Positions 46,136 through 56,250 of a DNA stretch of 64,000 nt are shown in pieces (position 1 is the first letter of the stretch; each line of letters starts with the position of its first letter). Under the pieces are notes generated by a model. It did not search any database, had not been told where the DNA came from, and saw nothing but the letters and a program-made list of their open reading frames with translations. Made by a program: the position numbers and the translations under genes. The stretch spans positions 4,340,001 to 4,404,000 of the forward strand of contig NZ_VFMJ01000001.1 in the NCBI RefSeq assembly GCF_006715005.1. The letters are read 5' to 3'. This stretch comes from Serratia marcescens. GTDB taxonomy: Bacteria > Pseudomonadota > Gammaproteobacteria > Enterobacterales > Enterobacteriaceae.

Positions 46136-47788
46136 TTAATCCTCTCGGGCAAAAAGTGCCTCAATAAAATCGTCAGCCTTAAACGGCCGCAAATCTTCGA
46201 TGCCTTCCCCGACGCCGATATAGCGAATCGGGATACCGAACTGATCGGCGATGGCGAAGATCACCCCGCCCTTGGCGGTACCGTCCAGTTTAGTCAGCGT
46301 GATGCCGGTTAAGCCCACGGCCTCATTAAATAATTTCGCCTGACTGACCGCATTCTGGCCGGTGCTGGCATCGAGCGTCAGCATAACCTCATGGGGGGCC
46401 TGGTCGTCCAGTTTTTTCATGACGCGGACGATCTTCTTCAGCTCTTCCATCAGGTGCGATTTGTTCTGCAGACGGCCGGCGGTATCGGCGATCAAGACAT
46501 CGATGCCGCGCGCCTTGGCGGCCTGCACCGCATCGAAGATCACCGAAGCGGAGTCCGCCCCGGTATGCTGCGCCACCACCGGAATGCGGTTGCGATCACC
46601 CCACACCTGCAGCTGCTCCACCGCCGCGGCGCGGAAGGTATCCCCCGCCGCCAGCATCACCGACTTGCCTTCCGCCTGGAACTGACGCGCCAGCTTGCCG
46701 ATAGTGGTGGTTTTACCCACGCCGTTCACGCCGACCATCAGGATGACATACGGCGTTTTCCCGCTGACATCCAGCGGCTGATCGACCTTGGCCAGAATTT
46801 CGGACATTTCCTCCTTCAGCTTGCCGTACAGCGCTTCGGCGTCTTTCAGCTGCTTGCGGCTGGCGTGCTGGGTCAGGGAGGTGATGATCTTGCGCGTGGT
46901 GTCTACGCCGACATCGGCGATCAGCAGCTGTTCTTCCAACTCGTCGAACAGGTCGTCGTCGATCTTTTTACCGCGGAACAGCCCCATAAAGCCGGAGCCA
47001 AGATTTTGCTTGGTCTTCAGCAGGCTGCGCTTCAGGCGAGCGAAGAAGCCTTCTTTGGTCGGGCGCTCCTGCTCTTGCGCAGCGGCCGGCACCACAGGTT
47101 CAAGCAGCTCTTCTTCTTCCGGCTCGGGTTCTGGTTCGACGACTGGCTCAGGCTCAATGACCGGCTCAAGTTCGACGACCGGCTCAGGCTCAATGACCGG
47201 CTCAGGCTCGACGACCGGCTCAGGCTCAACGACCGGCTCAGGCTCAACGACCGGCTCAGGTTCGACGACCGGCTCAGGTTCGACGACCGGCTCAGGCTCG
47301 ACGACCGGCTCAGGCTCGACGACCGGCTCAGGCTCGACGACCGGCTCAGGTTCAACGACCGGCTCAGGTTCAACGACCGGCTCAGGTTCAACGACCGGCT
47401 CAGGTTCAACGACCGGCTCAGGTTCAACGACCGGCTCAGGTTCAACCACCGGCTGCTGCTGCGCCACTACCTGCTCGGTCACGCTGACAATCTCTTCGGC
47501 CAACGCTTGCGCCGCCGGGTGTTCACCCGCCGCCGGCAGGTTTTCCGCGATTTGTTCGCCGGCCTGACCGTTATCCCACTCTCCCGGGGTGTCGACGGAG
47601 GCGGCAGGTTCAGATTCCTGGGCGGGGAGCTTGTCATCCAGCTTGGCGGCGGCCGGTTCAACCGGCGTCTCCGCGGCCTGAGGCTCTGCCTGCTCTACCG
47701 GCTGCTCAGGTTGCTGTTGCTCTTCTTCCTTTTCCTTCTGGCCAAAGCCCAGCCAGGAGAAAAACCCACGTTTCTTATCTTTTGCCAT
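46136..47788 (-). CDS. ftsY: Signal recognition particle receptor FtsY
   Basis: GTPase receptor that delivers ribosome-SRP complexes to the membrane. 550 residues (E. coli 497). The acidic N-terminal A domain (about 1-245) contains about 18 tandem PVVEPE hexapeptides (about 110-220). The NG domain follows with G1 [24 protein letters not shown]3 DTAGRLQNK, and G4 [10 protein letters not shown]. The extra length relative to E. coli comes from the repeat array. Start [16 protein letters not shown] carries the usual amphipathic membrane-binding N-terminus. First gene of the operon. Confidence 0.97.
   Translation of the reverse strand: MAKDKKRGFFSWLGFGQKEKEEEQQQPEQPVEQAEPQAAETPVEPAAAKLDDKLPAQESEPAASVDTPGEWDNGQAGEQIAENLPAAGEHPAAQALAEEIVSVTEQVVAQQQPVVEPEPVVEPEPVVEPEPVVEPEPVVEPEPVVEPEPVVEPEPVVEPEPVVEPEPVVEPEPVVEPEPVVEPEPVVEPEPVVEPEPVIEPEPVVELEPVIEPEPVVEPEPEPEEEELLEPVVPAAAQEQERPTKEGFFARLKRSLLKTKQNLGSGFMGLFRGKKIDDDLFDELEEQLLIADVGVDTTRKIITSLTQHASRKQLKDAEALYGKLKEEMSEILAKVDQPLDVSGKTPYVILMVGVNGVGKTTTIGKLARQFQAEGKSVMLAAGDTFRAAAVEQLQVWGDRNRIPVVAQHTGADSASVIFDAVQAAKARGIDVLIADTAGRLQNKSHLMEELKKIVRVMKKLDDQAPHEVMLTLDASTGQNAVSQAKLFNEAVGLTGITLTKLDGTAKGGVIFAIADQFGIPIRYIGVGEGIEDLRPFKADDFIEALFARED
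47133..47456. repeat. 18-bp tandem repeat (18 copies) inside ftsY
   Basis: 324 bp made of 18 in-frame units of consensus GGYTCRACGACCGGCTCA (plus strand), coding PVVEPE on the minus strand. Variation is at wobble positions plus a few changes ([12 protein letters not shown]). Five adjacent identical GGTTCAACG units occur at the end encoding the N-terminal side, and runs of two or three identical GGCTCGACG and GGTTCGACG units occur elsewhere, showing recent local duplication. Confidence 0.97.
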
Positions 47789-48030
47789 GTTATGACTCTA
47801 CTCCGTACCGAAGGCTCGCTTACCCTACATACCTGAAGGATATATGCTGACAATAATCCGCCGAGTCTATCACTTTCCCTCGCGCAGCAACACGCATCCG
47901 GCATGCTTTCCGGTGTGAAATCAGACAACAAAGTTTTACCGTTTCCCCCGACGCCCGTCACCGGTAGAATAGGGACAACTTTTCGTTAACCTCTGCGGCC
48001 CCGCGCCGTAAAAGAAATCAAACAACGCTT

Positions 48031-48651
48031 ATGACAAGACTCTCGCCACGGGCGGCGGCCAAAAAACCGCCCCAGGCCGCAGCCGGACAAATCCGCATCA
48101 TCGGCGGCCAATGGCGCGGTCGCAAGCTTCCGGTGCCGAACAGCCCGGGGCTGCGCCCCACCACCGATCGGGTGCGCGAAACCCTGTTCAACTGGCTGGC
48201 GCCGGTGATTCAGGGCGCGCGCTGTCTGGACTGCTTCGCCGGCAGTGGCGCATTAGGGCTGGAAGCGCTGTCGCGCTACGCCGGCAGCGCCACGCTGCTG
48301 GAATTCGAACGGCCGGTGGCGCAGCAGTTGGAAAAAAATCTGGCGCTGCTGCAGGGCAAAGGCGTGGTTATCAACACCAACGCGCTGAGCTGGCTGGCGG
48401 GCGAGGGCAAACCGTTTGACGTGGTGTTCCTCGATCCGCCATTCCGCAAAGGCCTGCTGGCGGAGACCGCCCTGCTGCTGGAGCAGCGAGGCTGGCTGGC
48501 CGACGAGGCCTGGATCTATGTAGAAGCCGAGGCGGAAAGCGCCGCGGCAGACGTGCCTGCCAGCTGGCAGCTGCACCGGGAGAAAGTCGCCGGCCAGGTG
48601 GCTTATCGCCTTTATATTCGTTCGCAAGAGAAAACCGACCATGCTGATTAA
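48031..48651 (+). CDS. rsmD: 16S rRNA (guanine-966-N2)-methyltransferase RsmD
   Basis: SAM-dependent methyltransferase modifying G966 of 16S rRNA. 206 residues (E. coli 198). It has the RIIGGQWRGRKLPVP and RPTTDRVRETLFNWL blocks, SAM motif CLDCFAGSGALGLEALSRYA, and catalytic DPPF (VVFLDPPFRKG). It is divergent from ftsY across a 242-bp gap, as in E. coli, and overlaps yhhL by 11 bp. Confidence 0.96.
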   Translation: MTRLSPRAAAKKPPQAAAGQIRIIGGQWRGRKLPVPNSPGLRPTTDRVRETLFNWLAPVIQGARCLDCFAGSGALGLEALSRYAGSATLLEFERPVAQQLEKNLALLQGKGVVINTNALSWLAGEGKPFDVVFLDPPFRKGLLAETALLLEQRGWLADEAWIYVEAEAESAAADVPASWQLHREKVAGQVAYRLYIRSQEKTDHAD

Positions 48652-48913
48652 TCTGGGCCGCCTGCTGATGCTGTGCGTGTGGGGCTTCCTGCTCTCTAAC
48701 CTGTTCCATCCGTTTCCCAAGCCGCTGAAGTATTTCATCGACGTGGCGCTGTTCTTTATGGTGGTGATGCACGGCCTGCAGTTGGTGCTGTTGAAATCCA
48801 CCCAGCCGAAGGATCAGCCGATCAGCTACTGGCAAGAGGCCAAGATCTTTATCTTTGGCGTGTTCGAGCTGCTGGCCTGGCAAAAGAAACAGCCGCCCAT
48901 CAAGAAGAAGTGA
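48641..48913 (+). CDS. yhhL: DUF1145 membrane protein YhhL
   Basis: 90-residue protein with two hydrophobic segments (about 4-22 and 32-52) and a basic lysine-rich tail (WQKKQPPIKKK). It corresponds by position and sequence to E. coli YhhL. It overlaps the end of rsmD and ends 3 bp from the convergent yhhM. Function unknown. Confidence 0.88.
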   Translation: MLINLGRLLMLCVWGFLLSNLFHPFPKPLKYFIDVALFFMVVMHGLQLVLLKSTQPKDQPISYWQEAKIFIFGVFELLAWQKKQPPIKKK

Positions 48914-48916
48914 CCG

Positions 48917-49273
48917 CTACGGCTGAGCGGTGAACGAAACGAAGCGCGTGCCCTGCATGTTTAACGTGCCCTGCGCGCCTTTTTCTATCGGGTTGTACTG
49001 CCATTGCTTCAGCCGCAGCTGGATGTCTTCACCGCCCTGTACCGGGCTGAACACCACCTCGTAATTCATCGGTTCATTGACCAAGGGCTCGCGCTGCGGC
49101 GCGCGGGTCTTGGTGACCGGCACCGCGCGTTTGTCGCTCACCGTCACCTGCAGACTGCGCATCGGCGCGCGGTCGTTTTCCGCCTCCTGCTGGCGCTGTT
49201 TGAAGTAGCGTTGCGTGGCCAGTACGGCGATCAGCGCAATCACGGCGACAAAAAATAACGGTGGTTTGCTCAT
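48917..49273 (-). CDS. yhhM: DUF2500 protein YhhM
   Basis: 118-residue protein with one N-terminal membrane helix (MSKPPLFFVAVIALIAVLAT) and a soluble, probably periplasmic domain (QVTVSDKRAVPVTKTRA...). It matches E. coli YhhM (119) in length and place. The start MSKPP is chosen over an upstream ATG by family length. Function unknown. Confidence 0.87.
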   Translation of the reverse strand: MSKPPLFFVAVIALIAVLATQRYFKQRQQEAENDRAPMRSLQVTVSDKRAVPVTKTRAPQREPLVNEPMNYEVVFSPVQGGEDIQLRLKQWQYNPIEKGAQGTLNMQGTRFVSFTAQP

Positions 49274-49432
49274 CGGTTTCCCATTTCCTTCACGGCCAAA
49301 TCGGCGTAAACATAGCATTCTCAAGAAAGCATTGTCGATCGTCGGCAGGCTACCTACACTGAAATAAGAAGTGACATGGGTGACAGTTTGGAGCCGGTGG
49401 TTGCGGCTCCCTCATACATAAGGAAGACATCA

Positions 49433-50059
49433 ATGAGTTGGCCGTTCCTTGCCGTATTCTTTTCCGGTTGGCTGTTCGTCGACGCCTCATACCGTGGGCC
49501 GCGCTGGCAACGCTGGGTGTTCAAACCCGTCACGCTGCTGCTGCTGTTGCTGTTGGCCTGGCAGGCGCCGGTGCTCAGCGCGGCAGGTTATCTGATCGTA
49601 CTCGGCCTGCTGGCGACGCTGATCGGCGACGCGCTGCTCCTGTTGCCGCGCGAGCGGGTGCTGTACGCCATCGGCGCCTTTTTCCTCTCGCACCTGCTGT
49701 ATACCCTGAGCTTTGCCAGCCAGATGACGTTCAGTCTGTTCTGGCCGCTGCCGCTGGCGCTGCTGGCGATAGGCGCGTTGCTGCTGGCCACCCTTTGGAC
49801 CCGGCTGGAAGAGATGCGCTGGCCAATCGTCACCTATGTGGCGATGACGCTGCTGATGGTCTGGTTGGCGGGCGAACAATATTTCCTGCGCAGCACCGAT
49901 TTCGGCTTCTCGCTGCTGACCGGCACCTCGCTATTGCTGCTGGCCAACGTGGTTTGGCTGATCAACCGCTACCGTTTCACCTTCCGCGCAGCGGACGCCA
50001 TCGTCGCTTTCTGTTACTTCTCCGGCCACTTCCTGATCGTGCGCTCACTCTACCTGTAA
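49433..50059 (+). CDS. yhhN: YhhN/TMEM86 family membrane protein
   Basis: 208-residue polytopic protein (E. coli 208) of the YhhN family, whose mammalian relatives TMEM86 are lysoplasmalogenases. Conserved acidic residues lie in [12 protein letters not shown] and [18 protein letters not shown]. The start [10 protein letters not shown] is 57 bp downstream of an in-frame ATG and fits the family. Bacterial function is not settled. It marks the end of the E. coli-like segment before the serralysin insertion. Confidence 0.88.
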   Translation: MSWPFLAVFFSGWLFVDASYRGPRWQRWVFKPVTLLLLLLLAWQAPVLSAAGYLIVLGLLATLIGDALLLLPRERVLYAIGAFFLSHLLYTLSFASQMTFSLFWPLPLALLAIGALLLATLWTRLEEMRWPIVTYVAMTLLMVWLAGEQYFLRSTDFGFSLLTGTSLLLLANVVWLINRYRFTFRAADAIVAFCYFSGHFLIVRSLYL

Positions 50060-50069
50060 CGACCTGCCG

Positions 50070-50094
50070 CGGGTTCGGCACGCCGAACCCGTTT
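50070..50094. terminator. Terminator between yhhN and inh
   Basis: CGGGTTCGGC-ac-GCCGAACCCG followed by TTT on the plus strand; ten possible pairs between two convergent genes. Confidence 0.75.
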
Positions 50095-50099
50095 CCACA

Positions 50100-50477
50100 T
50101 CAAGCCAACGCTTTCAACGTTAAGGCATCATCGGCGCCCAGCTGATTGCGATACAGATCGCCGTCGCGCGAGAAGAACGCCAGCGTGCTGCCATCCGCCC
50201 GCAGCAGGGCGATGCCGTCCGGCGCCGGGCGCCAGCCCACCACCTCGGCCGCAAACACGCTTTGCAGACAACGTTGCCGATCCACCAGTTGATAGCCGTT
50301 GGTTTCACTTTGCTCATTCGCCAAAAACTCGATTTGGCATTGGCGTTCGCTGTCGGCAACCTGCCATTGCCCCGCCAGCGACTGCGCGCTCGGCAGCGCC
50401 AGGCTGCCGGCCATGACCGCACTCGTCACCATCATGCCGCCCGCCGCCAGAGCGGTGCGCGTTAAAGTACCTTTCAT
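50100..50477 (-). CDS. inh: Periplasmic metalloprotease inhibitor Inh
   Basis: 125-residue precursor of the serralysin inhibitor family (Inh/APRin). A signal peptide (MKGTLTRTALAAGGMMVTSA VMA, cleavage about 23-24) precedes a small beta-barrel domain of about 100 residues with two cysteines (ERQCQIEF and RQRCLQSV) that form the family disulfide. The mature N-terminal segment (SLALPSAQSLAG) is the part that enters the protease cleft in known structures. GGGAG precedes the ATG. It lies directly after serralysin on the same strand, separated by 55 bp with a hairpin; it protects the periplasm from mis-secreted protease. Confidence 0.94.
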   Translation of the reverse strand: MKGTLTRTALAAGGMMVTSAVMAGSLALPSAQSLAGQWQVADSERQCQIEFLANEQSETNGYQLVDRQRCLQSVFAAEVVGWRPAPDGIALLRADGSTLAFFSRDGDLYRNQLGADDALTLKALA

Positions 50478-50493
50478 ACCGGGCTCCCACATC

Positions 50494-50520
50494 ACGCCCG
50501 GCCGAGACTGCGCCGGGCGT
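50494..50520 (-). other. Hairpin between serralysin gene and inh
   Basis: ACGCCCGGC-9 nt-GCCGGGCGT, nine pairs, no U-tract in the minus direction. It could reduce read-through from the protease into the inhibitor gene. Confidence 0.7.
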
Positions 50521-50532
50521 TTCGTTGCTGTG

Positions 50533-52077
<1,545 letters not shown>

Positions 52078-52157
52078 TTAAGCTTGCTGGAAGGGGCTTA
52101 TGCGCCGTTGCCGGCAGTGTGTTAGGTAGAATTAATGCATATATATCAGCAAATAAG

Positions 52158-52179
52158 ATCACCATTAAAAATGGTAATC
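52158..52179. repeat. Dyad in the serralysin promoter region
   Basis: GATcACCATT-aaa-AATGGTaATC: six perfect pairs plus GAT/ATC outer arms, located between the predicted -10 and the gene. It could be an operator or a leader hairpin. Confidence 0.5.
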
Positions 52180-52186
52180 GATTCCA

Positions 52187-52192
52187 ATTATA
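52187..52192 (-). promoter_or_regulatory. Predicted serralysin -10 box
   Basis: TATAAT on the minus strand about 190 bp upstream of the gene; no good -35, so an activator is likely. The gap 51997-52605 is strongly AT-rich compared with its surroundings and contains no gene that I can support. Confidence 0.4.
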
Positions 52193-52605
52193 GGCAGGGT
52201 CACGAAACTGAACATAAAATAATCAACCTTTTATTGTCTCAACGAAAGTTTGTTATGCTGCTTTTTTGGCTTCTTTACAAAACAAATGAAACTTAACGAG
52301 GATAAGTTGGCACCAAACTTCAATAACAATGCGGCCTGCAGACACAAGCGAATCATGCTGGCTTGCGATGGGCAAAAAGGTAAATTTTACTAAAGCGTTA
52401 TAGGTTAATAACTCTTTATTATTAGGTCGGGCGACTTTTTAGTTTCTATAGGAATATTATTTTCTTATTTAAACTAACGGCAGTGAGCCTTTTCACCCAA
52501 ATAGAGGATAAGAAAATCCTATAGATTTAAATTCGCATTATTCATTATTGAATGAATACCCCTTTATAGGCTCGAACGCCGTTAGCAATAATTCTCATCC
52601 GTCGC

Positions 52606-52637
52606 TTGACTCTGGAGTTGACTCCAGGGTGTAGAGT
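52606..52637 (+). promoter_or_regulatory. ZntR-controlled zntA promoter
   Basis: TTGACT, 20-bp spacer, TAGAGT. The long spacer carries the MerR-type dyad CTCTGGAGT-tg-ACTCCAGGG, nearly the E. coli zntA operator. ZntR untwists such over-long promoters when zinc binds. Confidence 0.92.
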
Positions 52638-52677
52638 CAGCTGAGCAAACCCGTTTAACAGCCCGAAGGGGGACGTT

Positions 52678-54996
52678 ATGCACAATCAGCAAAATCATAA
52701 TCATCAGGAACATCACCACGCCGAAGGCGGATGCGGCTGCAACCACAGCCACAGCAAAACTCAGCATGGCTGCAGCAGCGAGCCGAAAAACGCCGCCGCA
52801 CAGGCCGAACACGCCCACCACCATCACGATCATGGCGATAGCAGCTGCTGCACCGCCGCGCCCGACGATCCGGACGAGGAAAGCGACAGGCAGGCCGCCG
52901 CTCCCCCTTCCGGTAGCCAACGTTTCAGCTGGAAAGTCACCGGCATGGACTGCCCCAGCTGTGCCAAGAAAATCGAAAATGCCGTCACCGCACTTCCCGG
53001 CGTCGACAGCGCGCGCGTGCTGTTTGCGACCGAGAAACTGGTGGTCGACGCGCAGTCCGACATCAGCTTGCGGATCCAGGACGCGGTTGCCCAGGCCGGC
53101 TTTACCCTGCTCGGCACTCAGACCGCCAAAGCCGCCGCGCCAAAAACCTCACGCTTCGGCGAATTCGCACCACTGCTGCTGTTGACCACCCTGATGGTCG
53201 TCAGCTGGGTGCTGGATCGGGTTAACCCGGAGCTGGGCCGCATCGCCTTTATCGCCACCACGCTGGTCGGATTGGCACCGGTCGCCGCCAAGGCGCTGCG
53301 TCTGATTCGTTCCGGCACGCCGTTCGCCATTGAAACGCTGATGAGCGTGGCGGCCATCGGCGCGCTGTTCATCGGCGCCACCGCCGAAGCGGCGATGGTG
53401 CTGCTGCTGTTTATGGTCGGTGAACTGCTGGAATCCTATGCCGCCAACCGCGCGCGGCGCGGCGTGACGGCGCTGATGGAGCTGGTGCCGGAAGATGCGC
53501 TGCTGCTGCAAGGCGCGGAGCGCAAACGCGTGCCGGTCGCCAGCCTGCGTCCGGGCGATGTGATTGAAATCGCACCCGGCGGGCGCCTGCCGGCCGACGC
53601 CGAGCTGCTCAATCCGTTCGCCAGCTTCGACGAAAGCGCCCTGACCGGCGAATCGGTGCCGGTCGAGCGCCAACAGGGTGAGAAAGTGGCCGCCGGCAGT
53701 CTGTCCGTCGATCAGGCGGCACAGATGAAGGTGATCTCCGAGCCCGGCAAAAACGCCATCGACCGCATTCTGCAGCTGATTGAAGAGGCCGAAGAGCGCC
53801 GCGCGCCGATCGAACGCTTCCTCGATCGGTTCAGCCGTTATTACACCCCGGCCATTATGCTGCTGGCCGTCGCGGTGATCCTGGTGCCGCCGCTGCTGTT
53901 CTCACAGCCGTGGGATACCTGGATCTATCGCGGCCTGACGCTGCTGCTGATCGGCTGTCCATGCGCGCTGGTGATCTCGACCCCGGCGGCCATTACCTCC
54001 GGACTCGCGGCCGCCACGCGGCGCGGCGCGCTGATTAAAGGCGGTGCGGCGCTGGAGCAACTGGGCCAGATACAAACTATCGCCTTCGATAAAACCGGCA
54101 CCTTGACCGAAGGCAAGCCGACGGTGACCGACGTGCTGCCCATCGGCGCGCTGACCGAACAACGGCTGCTGCAGCTTGCCGCAGCGGTAGAGGCCGGATC
54201 ACATCACCCGCTGGCGCAAGCGATCATCAACCGTGCTGCCGAAAACGGGGCTGAGCTGCCGCTGGCACAGGCGCGCCGCGCGCTGGCCGGCGTCGGCGTG
54301 GAAGGGATCGTAGATGGCAAGACCGTACTGATCAGCGCGCCGGGCAAGTTGACACCGGGCCTGCTCGACGCCCAATGGCAGAGCCAGGTGGATAAGTTGG
54401 AAAACGCCGGTAAAACGGCAGTGGTGGTGCTGGAAGACGGCGTGCCCATCGGCTTGCTGGCGCTGCGCGATACGCTGCGCAGCGATGCCAAACAGGCGAT
54501 AGCCGAACTGAACGCGCTGGGTATTCGCGGCGTGATGCTGACCGGGGACAACCCGCGCGCCGCCGCGGCGATTGCCGGCGAGCTGGGCCTCGACTATCGT
54601 GCCGGTCTGTTGCCGGAAGATAAGGTCAGCGCGGTCACCGAACTGAGCGAACTGCGCCCGACGGCGATGATCGGCGACGGCATCAACGACGCCCCGGCGA
54701 TGAAAGCCTCCAGCATCGGCATCGCCATGGGCAGCGGCACCGACGTGGCATTGGAAACCGCCGACGCCGCCCTGACCCACAACCGGCTGGTGGGCGTCGC
54801 GGAGATGATCCGCATCTCGCGCGCCACCCACGCCAATATCCGGCAAAACATCACCATCGCGCTGGGGTTGAAAGGGGTCTTCCTGATCACCAGCCTGCTG
54901 GGGTTAACCGGGCTGTGGCTGGCGGTGCTGGCCGACTCCGGCGCCACCGCGCTGGTCACTGCCAACGCGCTGCGGCTGTTGAGAAAGCGCAGCTAA
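52678..54996 (+). CDS. zntA: Zn(II)/Pb(II)/Cd(II)-exporting P1B-type ATPase ZntA
   Basis: Heavy-metal efflux pump of the inner membrane. 772 residues (E. coli 732). The N-terminus is unusually rich in His and Cys (residues 1-58, clusters HQEHHH, GCGCNHSHS, HAHHHHDHGDSSCC). A metal-binding domain with GMDCPSCAKK follows, then transmembrane segments, the TGES actuator loop, the membrane metal site GCPCAL, phosphorylation site DKTGT, SHHPLA, and the hinge GDGINDAP. The ribosome site is GAAGGGGGA. It is expected to be induced by zinc through ZntR. Confidence 0.97.
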   Translation: MHNQQNHNHQEHHHAEGGCGCNHSHSKTQHGCSSEPKNAAAQAEHAHHHHDHGDSSCCTAAPDDPDEESDRQAAAPPSGSQRFSWKVTGMDCPSCAKKIENAVTALPGVDSARVLFATEKLVVDAQSDISLRIQDAVAQAGFTLLGTQTAKAAAPKTSRFGEFAPLLLLTTLMVVSWVLDRVNPELGRIAFIATTLVGLAPVAAKALRLIRSGTPFAIETLMSVAAIGALFIGATAEAAMVLLLFMVGELLESYAANRARRGVTALMELVPEDALLLQGAERKRVPVASLRPGDVIEIAPGGRLPADAELLNPFASFDESALTGESVPVERQQGEKVAAGSLSVDQAAQMKVISEPGKNAIDRILQLIEEAEERRAPIERFLDRFSRYYTPAIMLLAVAVILVPPLLFSQPWDTWIYRGLTLLLIGCPCALVISTPAAITSGLAAATRRGALIKGGAALEQLGQIQTIAFDKTGTLTEGKPTVTDVLPIGALTEQRLLQLAAAVEAGSHHPLAQAIINRAAENGAELPLAQARRALAGVGVEGIVDGKTVLISAPGKLTPGLLDAQWQSQVDKLENAGKTAVVVLEDGVPIGLLALRDTLRSDAKQAIAELNALGIRGVMLTGDNPRAAAAIAGELGLDYRAGLLPEDKVSAVTELSELRPTAMIGDGINDAPAMKASSIGIAMGSGTDVALETADAALTHNRLVGVAEMIRISRATHANIRQNITIALGLKGVFLITSLLGLTGLWLAVLADSGATALVTANALRLLRKRS

Positions 54997-55010
54997 GTTC
55001 GGAAACAAAC

Positions 55011-55034
55011 ACGGGCGCGGCATACCGCGCCCGT
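55011..55034 (+). terminator. Terminator of zntA
   Basis: ACGGGCGCGG-cata-CCGCGCCCGT followed by TGTCATTT; ten pairs, 14 bp after the zntA stop, between convergent zntA and tusA. Confidence 0.75.
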
Positions 55035-55084
55035 TGTCATTTCGGGAAAGGGACTTTTCTTTCATCGACACGACCGTGCCGCCG

Positions 55085-55330
55085 TTATACGCCTTTACGC
55101 AACAAATAACGGTATGGCGCCTGCTCGGTCTCCTGCGCCACCAGCGTGTGTTCCATAAAGCGGCAGAACCCCGGGATATCGCGGGTGGTGGCCGGATCGT
55201 CGGCGATAATCAGCAGCGTTTCGCCGTTGTCCATATGGCGCACGGTTTTACGCACCATCATCACCGGTTCCGGGCAACGCAGGCCCAGCGCGTCGAGCGT
55301 CTGGTCTGCCTGGGCAAATAAGTCAGTCAT
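55085..55330 (-). CDS. tusA: Sulfur carrier protein TusA
   Basis: Accepts sulfane sulfur from IscS and passes it to TusBCD-E for 2-thiouridine in tRNA, with links to molybdenum cofactor. 81 residues, the same as E. coli; the persulfide cysteine Cys19 is in [12 protein letters not shown]. The start [16 protein letters not shown] is used; an upstream in-frame start six codons earlier is unsupported. Gene order zntA-tusA-yhhQ matches E. coli. Confidence 0.96.
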   Translation of the reverse strand: MTDLFAQADQTLDALGLRCPEPVMMVRKTVRHMDNGETLLIIADDPATTRDIPGFCRFMEHTLVAQETEQAPYRYLLRKGV

Positions 55331-55513
55331 GCAATTTTTCTCGTTCAAAAACGATCGGCGAACGCTCGCCGCATCTCATTAGCGCCTAGTTTACGCCGGT
55401 AGTTTTTCTGCGCAAGATGCGTTAACGTTTGCGTTAAATTTAACCATTGCATTGGTTGCGCAAACGCGTATCATGCCGCCGCGCAGCGTTTTTTGCTGTT
55501 TTAACAAGACACA

Positions 55514-55543
55514 CTGGGTTCCCTCACCCCACTGCTAAAAAGG
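55514..55543 (+). promoter_or_regulatory. preQ1-I riboswitch of yhhQ (translational)
   Basis: CUGGGUUCCCUCACCCCA then CUGCUAAAAAGG. P1 is formed by UGGG (55515-55518) with CCCA (55528-55531), the loop carries UUCCC, and the A-rich tail ends in AAAAAGG. The tail GG can pair with loop CC to make the H-type pseudoknot, and the same AAAAAGG is the ribosome site seven bases before the yhhQ ATG. The layout closely resembles the Thermoanaerobacter preQ1-I aptamer. Confidence 0.8.
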
Positions 55544-55550
55544 CTACAAC

Positions 55551-56210
55551 ATGTATTCGTTTACCGCACAGCAGCGCTTCACCGCGTTGGTCTGGCTTTC
55601 GCTGTTTCATATCGCCATCATTACCTCCAGCAACTACCTGGTGCAGCTGCCGATCACCGTTTTCGGCTTCCATACCACCTGGGGCGCCTTTACCTTCCCG
55701 TTTATCTTCCTGGCGACCGATCTGACAGTGCGCATCTTCGGCGCGCCGCTGGCGCGACGGATTATCCTGGCGGTGATGGTGCCGGCGCTGTTCATCTCTT
55801 ATGTGATCTCCACCGTCACCTATCAGGGAGAATGGCAGGGCTTCGCGGCGCTGAGCAGTTTTAACCTCTTCGTGGCGCGCATCGCCGTGGCCAGCTTTAT
55901 GGCCTATGTGCTCGGCCAGATCCTTGACGTACATGTGTTCAACCGCCTGCGCCAACGCAGCGCCTGGTGGGTGGCGCCCGCGGCGGCGATGTTCCTCGGC
56001 AACATCAGCGATACGCTGGCGTTCTTCTTCATCGCCTTCTATAAGAGCAGCGATCCCTTCATGGCCAACAACTGGGTGGAGATCGCGCTGGTGGATTACA
56101 GCTTCAAGGTGATGATCTGCCTGCTGTTCTTCTTGCCGATGTACGGCGTGTTGCTGAACATGCTGCTCAAACGCATCGCGGCGCGCAGCGGCAGCCTGCA
56201 GCTGAGCTGA
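55551..56210 (+). CDS. yhhQ: Queuosine precursor transporter YhhQ (QPTR family)
   Basis: Inner-membrane importer of queuosine precursors (preQ0/preQ1 in E. coli). 219 residues with about six helices; family blocks FTFPFIFLATDLTVRIFG and LGNISDTLAFFFIAFYK. The translation start overlaps a preQ1 aptamer tail, so uptake is shut off when preQ1 is plentiful. Neighbours as in E. coli except that a GNAT gene separates it from dcrB. Confidence 0.95.
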   Translation: MYSFTAQQRFTALVWLSLFHIAIITSSNYLVQLPITVFGFHTTWGAFTFPFIFLATDLTVRIFGAPLARRIILAVMVPALFISYVISTVTYQGEWQGFAALSSFNLFVARIAVASFMAYVLGQILDVHVFNRLRQRSAWWVAPAAAMFLGNISDTLAFFFIAFYKSSDPFMANNWVEIALVDYSFKVMICLLFFLPMYGVLLNMLLKRIAARSGSLQLS

Positions 56211-56250
56211 GTCATGCTATTCTGGGCGGCCTTATCCTTGGAGGCCGCTC

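Noticed and set aside
47133..47456. CRISPR-like regular repeat pattern
   Set aside because: Units are contiguous 18-bp in-frame copies without spacers, coding PVVEPE within FtsY.
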